The position numbers were made by a program, and so were the translations under genes. Of a stretch of 12,164 nucleotides of DNA, positions 6,040-12,164 are shown in pieces (positions within the stretch are counted from its first letter, which is position 1; each line of letters opens with the position of its first letter). Under the pieces are notes generated by a model. That model did no database searches, was not told where the DNA came from, and worked only from the letters and a program-made list of their open reading frames with translations. Source of the stretch: Bacillota bacterium (GTDB taxonomy: Bacteria; Bacillota; Clostridia; Saccharofermentanales; UBA5734); NCBI GenBank assembly GCA_023438965.1, contig JAEXPB010000384.1, forward strand, positions 1 to 12,164. The letters are read 5' to 3'.

Positions 6040-8328
6040 CTATCCCCGCGTCTGTACCGTGCCCGTCCCCGCAGACATCCGGTAGGCGCCCGGCGTGGTA
6101 TGGTAGTATTTTTTGAAAATGCGGGTCAGGGTGGCGTCGGTCGCGCAGCCGGCATGCTGGGCGACATCGGTCAGGACCATCGTGCTGGTGCGCAGCAGCT
6201 CGGCCGCCTTGCGTGCCCGCAGCCGGTTGACCGTATCGATCATGTTTTCGTTGAAGGCATTCTTGAACACGGTGCTCAGGTAGTTCGGCGTGATCTGCAG
6301 CTCGCTGGCCATCTGGCTCTGGGAGAAATTCGGATCCGTGTAGTTCTTTTCAATGTAAGCCATGATCTGCGCCATCAGCTCGTCCTTGCGCGACTTTTTC
6401 CGGGAGCCGATGTATTGGCATACCGCGAGGTAATATTGTTTCATGGCGGCGAAGATTTCGCCGGCGGTCTGGCACTGGAGGATGCCATGCACAAGATCGG
6501 CATCGGCGTCGAAATTCAAGTCCTTCAGGTTCAGGCCGTCGACGCTCTTGATCGCCGTGCCCATCAGGTCGTAGAACATGCATTGGGCGATCTTGATCGG
6601 GAGCTTGCGCTTGATGAAGTTCTCCTCGTACAGGCGGTTCAGGATCGCCGAGGCCTCGTCGTAGGAACCGGATTTGACGGCGGCGATCAGGCTGATCTCC
6701 ACATCGAAGGGGTAGAAGTAATCCGTGTCCGCGCCCTCCAGCACATCCGGGGTGATCAGGACATCGCGCCCGAGGATGATCCGGTAGCCGAAGCCAGTCG
6801 TCGCATCTTCATAAGAACGGCGGATACCGTCGTATCCTGGATAGATGTGCCCCAGGCAGGCAGTGATGGCCATGCTTTCTTCTTGCCGCCAGTAATCCTG
6901 CAGGTCCCTGATCTGTCGGACCAGGCCGGCCGGCAGCGGATTGACGGCCTCGTTCAGATTCAGAATGATCACCAGGGTTGCGGCATCCAGACTGAACGAC
7001 ATGCCGCCCTGCAGCTGTTCGTCGGTACGCTCGACGATCGTCTTGCGGCTGGTGCGGGGCAGTTCATTGAAGTAAAGCAAGGCGACACAGAAATTATCAT
7101 AGGGGAAATGGATGTCGCACTGCGACATCGACTCCGTGATTTCCACGCTCTCGAAGCAGCCGCGGGTCAGCTTGTCCAGCACCGCATCCTTCAGGTTTTT
7201 CCACTGGGAGCCCAGGCTTTGCGAATAGGCCCTTTCCTTGTCCAGCATGCCGCTGATCGTCTCCTTAAGGTAGAAAATGTCCTTCTTCACCGGCTCGCTC
7301 GCGCCGCCGGACGGCAGCAGGTTCAGGATCTGCTTCAGCGGGCGATAGAAGAGGTAAATCAGGAACAGGGAGATGATGACGATCCCAGCCAGCAAGGCAA
7401 GGGCTCCCAGGATGGATGTCAGCTGCACATTGCGGGCCGTGCGCAGGATCTTCCGGGTATCGGACACGATAACATAGTCCAGGGAGAGAAATGAGGATTC
7501 GGCTTCGGTCACTTTGAATCCCTGACCGACCAGGCTGGCAAAATAGGCGTCCGAATCGGCGGCAATGGCTTCCCCGTCAAATTGAAAATTACCGGAAGAA
7601 ACAGCCAGGCCGGTGCCCTTGAGCAGGATGTAGGTGCCGGAGACTTCAGTTTCCAGCTCCCGCAACAGGTTCTGAAGCCGCTGCTTGTCAAGCAGGACCA
7701 GAATATTGGCCGCCGGGATGTCGTTCGCCGCGTATTCGATGGACTGGATGTAGCACAGGTAACTGCCCTGGTCGTCGATCTGGTTCTTGACGATACCGTA
7801 GGGCTGGATGGCGCCGGAATAAAATTGTGCGATATTACTCTGCCATTGGTCAAATGTCAGGTCATTGCTGTGGTAAACCGAGGCGAAAAAGTCGGCGTCG
7901 CTGTACATCGCCTGCGGCGTGATGACAATGTTGCTGTACGGGAAATAGACAGCGATGCTGTCGATGATGCCGCGGTTTTCGGTCATGAAGGCAATCGGTT
8001 TCAGCGAGTCGATCAGCTCGATGATCTTGTAGCGATCCGCACTGTTGAGCGGCATATTGAAGAGCGAAACCTGGTTGACGATCTTGCTGACCGACAGTTG
8101 GTAGGCCAGGTTGGTCACCTTGTCCATGCTGTTGTCAATCTGCGCTTTCAGTTGGGCGAGCACAATGCCATTATACTGGTTGGTCTGATTGATGACCGTG
8201 CTGTTGATCTGGTAGTACGAAACCAGGACCATGCTGATCAGCAGGACGAAGACAACCACATAGATCGCCGAATATTTCTTCAGCCACTGGAATTTATGCG
8301 CGGAAGCTGCCGGTTTCATCTTAGCCAT
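6040..8328 (-). CDS. Membrane sensor with C-terminal AraC-type DNA-binding domain, 762 aa
   Basis: A single-chain sensor-regulator. Residues 20-38 form a hydrophobic membrane helix (YSAIYVVVFVLLISMVLVSY) and about 303-327 form a second one. The roughly 260 residues between them should be extracellular and resemble a Cache-like sensing domain (start helix 'QLKAQIDNSMDKVTNLAYQL'). A long cytoplasmic region (about 340-645) has a pattern seen in Bacillota AraC regulators that sit by sugar-binding lipoproteins. Residues about 649-751 are the AraC double helix-turn-helix, with FSQSQMASELQITPNYLSTVF and the closing TDATLTRIFKKYYHTTPGAYR. ATG 8328 has AGGTGA (8337-8332) 3 bases upstream. It is divergent from the binding-protein gene, which it probably activates on sensing an outside carbohydrate or carbohydrate-bound signal (inferred from context). 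The second HTH departs slightly from the usual GF-x-D-x-x-Y-F core (GCATDATLTRIF). Confidence 0.9.
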   Translation of the reverse strand: MAKMKPAASAHKFQWLKKYSAIYVVVFVLLISMVLVSYYQINSTVINQTNQYNGIVLAQLKAQIDNSMDKVTNLAYQLSVSKIVNQVSLFNMPLNSADRYKIIELIDSLKPIAFMTENRGIIDSIAVYFPYSNIVITPQAMYSDADFFASVYHSNDLTFDQWQSNIAQFYSGAIQPYGIVKNQIDDQGSYLCYIQSIEYAANDIPAANILVLLDKQRLQNLLRELETEVSGTYILLKGTGLAVSSGNFQFDGEAIAADSDAYFASLVGQGFKVTEAESSFLSLDYVIVSDTRKILRTARNVQLTSILGALALLAGIVIISLFLIYLFYRPLKQILNLLPSGGASEPVKKDIFYLKETISGMLDKERAYSQSLGSQWKNLKDAVLDKLTRGCFESVEITESMSQCDIHFPYDNFCVALLYFNELPRTSRKTIVERTDEQLQGGMSFSLDAATLVIILNLNEAVNPLPAGLVRQIRDLQDYWRQEESMAITACLGHIYPGYDGIRRSYEDATTGFGYRIILGRDVLITPDVLEGADTDYFYPFDVEISLIAAVKSGSYDEASAILNRLYEENFIKRKLPIKIAQCMFYDLMGTAIKSVDGLNLKDLNFDADADLVHGILQCQTAGEIFAAMKQYYLAVCQYIGSRKKSRKDELMAQIMAYIEKNYTDPNFSQSQMASELQITPNYLSTVFKNAFNENMIDTVNRLRARKAAELLRTSTMVLTDVAQHAGCATDATLTRIFKKYYHTTPGAYRMSAGTGTVQTRG

Positions 8329-8579
8329 ATTTCACCTGCGATATGCGAAAAACTGCTGAGCAGCCTCATCATACTACAAATCCGCGGCGGAAAACAGCGT
8401 TCGGACGCCAAGCGTAGAAAACGGCAGGCTTTTCATAAAAAATGTCGGTCAGTTAAAAAATGTTTGTGAACAATCACAGAAAATCGACCTGCCAGTGGAA
8501 AATGTGTTTGTTTATTCTGGCAAAAACAGCGTGCTACAATAAGGTTGGGCCCAAAAATAAAAAATGAGGAGCGTATAGT
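8329..8579. promoter_or_regulatory. Divergent control region between the AraC-type regulator and the sugar-binding lipoprotein
   Basis: 251 bp without genes, AT-richer than its flanks. Rightward promoter: TGC-TACAAT (8532-8540, extended -10) with a weak -35 TTTATT (8511-8516, spacer 18), start near 8547, and TGAGGAG at 8565-8571 placed 8 bases before ATG 8580. Upstream lie a TGTGA-N4-TCACA palindrome (8465-8478) and three direct copies of AAAATGT (8439, 8457, 8499). Leftward promoter for the regulator: a TATGAT-like -10 on the - strand near 8370, only weakly supported. Confidence 0.55.
8465..8478. promoter_or_regulatory. Palindromic operator candidate TGTGA-N4-TCACA
   Basis: Perfect 5-bp inverted arms (tgtga / tcaca) around acaa, about 33 bp upstream of the -35 of the binding-protein promoter. 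The arms equal the CRP/FNR-family half-site, but the spacer is 4 rather than the 6 of E. coli CRP sites. The binding protein is unknown. Confidence 0.4.
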
Positions 8580-10241
8580 ATGAATCAATCGTTCAGATTT
8601 CGTTTATTAAATATACTGGTTCTGGTGCTTCTGCTCTCCGTCACCTTGTTCGGCTGCTCAACCCCCGTTCAGACCCAGGCAACAGCCGGTGCGACAACCG
8701 CCGGCACCGCTGCCGCAACAACCGTCGCCGCAACGACAGCCAGCGGCAAGATCAGCGACACGCCAATCACCCTGAAATACTTCATTGCTTTAGGCGACAA
8801 GGCCACCCAGGTCGTCAAGAGCAATGCCGAAATTGCCGCCTATCAGAAGATGGAAGAAAAAACCGGCATCAAGATCGAATGGCAGCACCCGCCGGCGGGT
8901 CAGGAAATGGAACAGCTTAACCTGATCATTGCCTCTCAGAAACTGCCGGACCTGATCTTCACCAACTGGAACAATTACGCCGGCGGCCGGGCCAAGGCGC
9001 TCAGTGACAACGTCATCATCAAGCTCAACGACCAGATCGGCAAGAACGCGCCCAATCTGAAGAAGCTGATGGAAAACAAGGACACGCTCAAGCAGATGAC
9101 GCTGGACGACGGCACGCTGTGCTTCTTCCCGGTCATTCGCGATGACATGTCGGTCCGGGTCTGGTTTGGACCGCAAATTCGCAAAGACTGGCGGGACCGC
9201 CTGAATCTGAAGGAACCGACAACCATCGACGAATGGCATACGGTCCTGACCGCCTTCAAGAGCCAGGATGCCAACGGCAACGGCGATGCCAAGGACGAAA
9301 TCCCGTTCGCTTCCAGCGGCGCCAGCGGCGTTCTGAATTTCACCGGTGCGTTCGGCATTGTCCGGGCCGGTTTCTGCCTGAACGGCAGCAAGGTCGTCTT
9401 TAGCCCGATCCAGCCCGCTTTCAAGGAATTCCTGAGCACAATGGCCAAGTGGTATGAAGAAGGGCTGATCGATCCGGATTTCGTCGCCACGGACGGCAAT
9501 TCCTTCTCCTCCAAGGTTACATCCGGCAAGGTCGGTGCCTATTTCGGCTCGCTGGCCGGCAATCTCGGCCGTTTTGGCCAGGCTTTGAAGCAAGCCGACG
9601 CCAAGGCCGACCTGATCGGCACGGCCTGGCCGAAAGGCGCCGCCGGCAAGGACTATCAGACCGAGGGCCAGCATATCGCGGCCAACACCGGCAGCGGCAC
9701 AGCGATCAGCTCGCAGTGCAAAAACGTGGATGTGGCCGTCAAATGGCTGGACTACCATTACAGCGAGGCCGGCAGCCTGTTGCTGAATTTCGGTGTCGAA
9801 GGCGTCAGCTACAAGATGGTCAACGGCTACCCGACTTTCACCGATGAAATTTTCAAGAATCCGAACGGCCTGACCTATGATGTCGCGCTTTCCAAATACG
9901 CGCTCAGCGCCAACACCACCGAAGCCATGCGCCAGGACCCGCGTGAATTCGAGCAGTACAGCCTGGGCACCAGCTACCAGAAAGATGCCAACAAGAAATG
10001 GGGCAGCGGCGACACCAGCCTGCTCCTGCCGCCGATCACACCTACGGCGGACGAAAGCGCGCAGCTTTCCAAGATCATGAATGAAGTCAACACCTATGTC
10101 AATGAAAGCTATGTCAAGTTCATCATGGGCCAGGAGCCGATTGCAAACTTCGACAAATTCGCTGAAAACATCAAGAACATGAACATCCAGAAGGCCATCG
10201 ACATCCAGCAGGCTGCTTACGACCGCTTCCAGAAGCGCTGA
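8580..10241 (+). CDS. ABC-transporter sugar-binding lipoprotein (family 1 extracellular solute-binding protein), 553 aa
   Basis: A secreted, lipid-anchored binding protein that would deliver an oligosaccharide to an ABC importer. Residues 1-26 form a lipoprotein signal peptide: basic N-region, hydrophobic core (NILVLVLLLSVTL) and lipobox L23-F24-G25-C26. An Ala/Thr/Gly-rich linker of about 30 residues follows, then the binding domain from about residue 63. A calcium-binding-like loop DANGNGDAKDE (230-240) is typical of LipO/YtcQ-type proteins, as are the helix 'EIAAYQKMEEKTGIKIEW' and the segment 'SQKLPDLIFTNW'. At 553 aa it matches this large subfamily. The ATG is supported by TGAGGAG 8 bases upstream. 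No permease (LplB/YtcP-type) or ATPase follows, so it must work with components encoded elsewhere. The divergent AraC sensor is its likely activator. Ligand unknown. Confidence 0.92.
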   Translation: MNQSFRFRLLNILVLVLLLSVTLFGCSTPVQTQATAGATTAGTAAATTVAATTASGKISDTPITLKYFIALGDKATQVVKSNAEIAAYQKMEEKTGIKIEWQHPPAGQEMEQLNLIIASQKLPDLIFTNWNNYAGGRAKALSDNVIIKLNDQIGKNAPNLKKLMENKDTLKQMTLDDGTLCFFPVIRDDMSVRVWFGPQIRKDWRDRLNLKEPTTIDEWHTVLTAFKSQDANGNGDAKDEIPFASSGASGVLNFTGAFGIVRAGFCLNGSKVVFSPIQPAFKEFLSTMAKWYEEGLIDPDFVATDGNSFSSKVTSGKVGAYFGSLAGNLGRFGQALKQADAKADLIGTAWPKGAAGKDYQTEGQHIAANTGSGTAISSQCKNVDVAVKWLDYHYSEAGSLLLNFGVEGVSYKMVNGYPTFTDEIFKNPNGLTYDVALSKYALSANTTEAMRQDPREFEQYSLGTSYQKDANKKWGSGDTSLLLPPITPTADESAQLSKIMNEVNTYVNESYVKFIMGQEPIANFDKFAENIKNMNIQKAIDIQQAAYDRFQKR

Positions 10242-10299
10242 TCGCAACCGGCGGCCCCGTCCAGAACAAATACAATCCCTGGCCTGATCCTTTGTCCCG

Positions 10300-10376
10300 C
10301 GGCGCGGATCGCCGGCGCAAAGCGCCGCCGGCGCCGCTGCCGCCGGGCCGGACACCGAATGGCCGTCAACCGGCCA
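10300..10376 (+). repeat. GC-rich hairpins between the lipoprotein and isomerase genes
   Basis: In the 158-bp gap (10242-10399) the segment 10311-10332 folds as GGCGC-aaa-GCGCC, extendable with a small bulge through the outer GCC/GGC. A second perfect hairpin, TGGCCG-tcaac-CGGCCA, occupies 10360-10376. Neither is followed by a T-run, so they are poor terminators. They could stabilise the lipoprotein mRNA 3' end so that it outnumbers downstream products, an arrangement known for binding-protein operons. Formation is inferred from sequence only. Confidence 0.5.
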
Positions 10377-10399
10377 GCAAGAAATAAGAAGGTGAATCT

Positions 10400-11212
10400 A
10401 TGAAGTTTATCGGCCACACCATGGCTATTCCCGGAATGAGTATCGAAGACGGCATCCGTCTTTTTGCCGAGATCGGCTTTGACGGCATCGAAATCGCCGC
10501 CCAGGAAGGCACCGTATTTGACATTCAAGCGCCGCAGGAGCAGATTGATCGCATTGTCGCCGCTTCCCGCGCCAGTCATCTGCCGATTGTCACCCTGACG
10601 CCTTATTTCTGGCACATCAACAGCCACGATCCAGCCATCGCCCGTGTGAACATCGACGGCCTCTGCCAGGCTATCCGGCTGGCCAGCGCCATGGGTGCGC
10701 AATTCGTCCGTTCCTACGGCGGCACCGACAAGGAAAGCGGCACGCCAGAGCAAAATTACCAGGCGCTCATTGCTGCTCTGCGCGAAGCCGGCGCTGTTGC
10801 CCAACAGCTGGGTATCACCATCCTGATCGAAAATCACCCGGGCACGCTGACGCGGACCGGGACCGACACCGCCCGAGTCATCCGCGAAGTCGGACTCGAT
10901 TGCGTGCGGGCCCTCTATGATCCGGCCAATGTCCTGTATGATACCGCCGAACCCTGGGAAACCACTTTCCAAGTCCAGGACGGCCTGATCGCCTATGTCC
11001 ATTGCAAGGATTACTATTTGCGCGACGGTAAACGCATAGCCTGCGCTGTCGGCGAAGGCATTGTCCCCTGGCCGGCCATCATGCGCAAACTGGCCGGCTA
11101 TGACGGCTGCATCTCTTTCGAATATGAGAAAAAGTGGCACCCGGACCAGCTGGAGGATGCCGTGACCGGCCTGCCGAAGTGCCGAAACTTTATTCAGGAG
11201 GTTTGCTCATGA
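10400..11212 (+). CDS. Sugar phosphate isomerase/epimerase-like TIM barrel, 270 aa
   Basis: Member of the xylose-isomerase-like (AP endonuclease 2) superfamily; cytoplasmic, metal dependent. Barrel strands begin with MKFIGHTM and EIGFDGIEI. Probable metal ligands are E144 (ILIENHPG), D174 (LYDPANV), H201 (YVHCKD) and E241 (SFEYEKKW), the usual pattern for sugar isomerases/epimerases and inosose dehydratase-like enzymes. Length is normal (about 250-300). ATG 10400 follows AAGGTGA (10389-10395) with a 4-base gap. The stop overlaps the next start as ATGA (11209-11212), indicating translational coupling with the Gfo/Idh/MocA oxidoreductase. This pairing is common in routes that oxidise and isomerise sugars or inositol-like compounds. 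The exact substrate (keto-sugar, inosose or 3-keto-glycoside) cannot be told. Confidence 0.88.
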   Translation: MKFIGHTMAIPGMSIEDGIRLFAEIGFDGIEIAAQEGTVFDIQAPQEQIDRIVAASRASHLPIVTLTPYFWHINSHDPAIARVNIDGLCQAIRLASAMGAQFVRSYGGTDKESGTPEQNYQALIAALREAGAVAQQLGITILIENHPGTLTRTGTDTARVIREVGLDCVRALYDPANVLYDTAEPWETTFQVQDGLIAYVHCKDYYLRDGKRIACAVGEGIVPWPAIMRKLAGYDGCISFEYEKKWHPDQLEDAVTGLPKCRNFIQEVCS

Positions 11213-12162
11213 TCGATGTTGCGGTCATCGGCTGCGGCGGAATCGGCAAGATCCACGCCCGCGCCTATCAGAAAATTCCGGGTGTCCGGGTCGCTTACAT
11301 GATCGACCGGATCGAAGCCCTCGCCCAGGCTGCCGCAGCCGAATTCGGCGCCGAAGCCCTGACCGACCACCGGCTGATGAAACTGCCGGTGCAGGCGGTC
11401 AGCGTTGTGACGCCCCCGGATGCACACTATGACATCATCATGGATCTGCTGGATTCGGGTATCCCGGTTTTCACCGAGAAACCGCTGGCCATGCGCGTGG
11501 ATGAAGTCGAGGCCATCGCGGCCAAATGCGCGGCCACCGGCGTGCCGCTGGGCATCGGCTTCAAGATGCGCCGCGAGCCGGTCTTCGCCCAGGCCAGGGA
11601 GCTGATCGGCCGTTTGGGCCCGATCTATGCCGTTTCGGCTGTGAAGACCCAGCCGTACAATCCCCGGCCGAACGGCTGGGTGCCACGGGTCGGCTGCATG
11701 TATGAGCTTTCGGTGCACGAATACGACCTGGTCAACTGGATCGCCGGTCTCGAGCCGCAGACAGTGCGGGCGGAGCTCGCGCACAGCCTGGGCTGGGCAG
11801 CGGAGGACCGGGCCTATCTCGACATCGACTACACCGGCGGTGTCAAAGGCCAGCTGATGAGCCTTTATACGACCGGTCAGCGCTTCACGTTCCGCGACCT
11901 GACCATCAGCTATATCGGCGAAAACGGCTACCTGAAGATCGAGCGGCCGAACAGGCTCATCCTGCATACAACCGAGGACGAAGTGATCGACGTGACGCCG
12001 CGGGATAATGTCGATATCTTCGCCGAACAGCTGCAGGAATTCCTGGCCTGCGTCCAGTCCGGCCGGCCTTTCGAACCCGGTCCGCGTGCCGGAGCCGGCA
12101 TTACCCGGCTAATCGAAGCCGCCCGCCAGTCGGCGGCAACCAACCAGCGCGTCCTGGTCTGA
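11209..12162 (+). CDS. Gfo/Idh/MocA-family NAD(P)-dependent oxidoreductase, 317 aa
   Basis: A cytoplasmic sugar or inositol dehydrogenase-like enzyme. Residues 1-20 are the Rossmann strand and dinucleotide loop (VIGCGGIGKIHARAY). The E90-K91-P92 motif (FTEKPLAM) includes the catalytic Lys of the family. H170-E-Y-D173 (VHEYDLVNWIAG) matches the usual H-x-x-D substrate-site motif. Start ATG 11209 is chosen because AGGAGG (11196-11201) stands 7 bases upstream and the protein then begins with the normal MIDVAVIG; longer readings from 11134 would add 25 residues unlike the family. It ends with TGA two bases before the window end, complete. It overlaps the isomerase by 4 bases, so both are made from one mRNA, probably acting in succession on the sugar freed by the upstream hydrolases. 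Which sugar is not known. Confidence 0.93.
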   Translation: MIDVAVIGCGGIGKIHARAYQKIPGVRVAYMIDRIEALAQAAAAEFGAEALTDHRLMKLPVQAVSVVTPPDAHYDIIMDLLDSGIPVFTEKPLAMRVDEVEAIAAKCAATGVPLGIGFKMRREPVFAQARELIGRLGPIYAVSAVKTQPYNPRPNGWVPRVGCMYELSVHEYDLVNWIAGLEPQTVRAELAHSLGWAAEDRAYLDIDYTGGVKGQLMSLYTTGQRFTFRDLTISYIGENGYLKIERPNRLILHTTEDEVIDVTPRDNVDIFAEQLQEFLACVQSGRPFEPGPRAGAGITRLIEAARQSAATNQRVLV

Positions 12163-12164
12163 CG

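Noticed and set aside
6100..7494. Long + strand open frame of 464 codons opposite the AraC-type gene
   Set aside because: It is the antisense shadow of a clear AraC regulator in GC-rich DNA; its translation has no recognisable motif and no ribosome site.
8790..10355. Long - strand open frame of 521 codons opposite the lipoprotein gene
   Set aside because: Shadow of the strongly supported + strand binding protein; composition-driven openness, low-complexity Val/Gly/Asp/Ala-rich translation.
1..12164. Alternative genetic code reading TGA as an amino acid
   Set aside because: TGA ends the hydrolase (2744-2746), the lipoprotein (10239-10241), the isomerase and the oxidoreductase at positions matching normal family lengths.

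Overview
The window suggests a fairly GC-rich member of the Bacillota (Firmicutes), probably a free-living or gut Clostridia/Paenibacillus-like saprophyte. Three things point that way: strong AGGAGG-type ribosome sites (one in front of a TTG start), a membrane-anchored AraC-type sensor-regulator of the kind common in that phylum, and a LipO-like sugar-binding lipoprotein. The organism cannot be named from the sequence. TGA ends several of the genes, so the standard bacterial code applies.

The layout has three blocks. Block 1 (1-3840, + strand) holds the 3' end of a large glycoside hydrolase with a beta-galactosidase-trimerisation-like C-terminus, a 737-residue glycoside-hydrolase-like protein (GH20/GH67-type N-terminal domain, TIM barrel, helical tail), and a LacI-family repressor that starts at a TTG at 2791. 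Block 2 (about 3841-6030, - strand) is a visibly AT-rich island. It carries a small protein of unknown function and a SAMHD1-like HD-domain phosphohydrolase whose reading frame is broken by one in-frame TGA. Block 3 (6040-12162) returns to GC-rich DNA: a two-TM sensor/AraC regulator on the - strand, divergent from a sugar-binding lipoprotein, a sugar-phosphate-isomerase-like TIM barrel and a Gfo/Idh/MocA oxidoreductase on the + strand. The last two overlap as ATGA.

Blocks 1 and 3 read as one carbohydrate-use locus. Glycosidases release a sugar, the lipoprotein captures an oligosaccharide, the AraC protein senses an outside signal and LacI an internal one, and the isomerase/dehydrogenase pair converts the released sugar. 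No ABC permease or ATPase lies in the window. The island has no evident link to sugar use and looks like an inserted accessory module. An HD dNTPase-like enzyme paired with a small unknown protein is a plausible but unproven defence or nucleotide-control cassette. The key oddity is the TGA at 5095-5097: all recognisable catalytic residues of the family are kept, but they lie on both sides of the stop.
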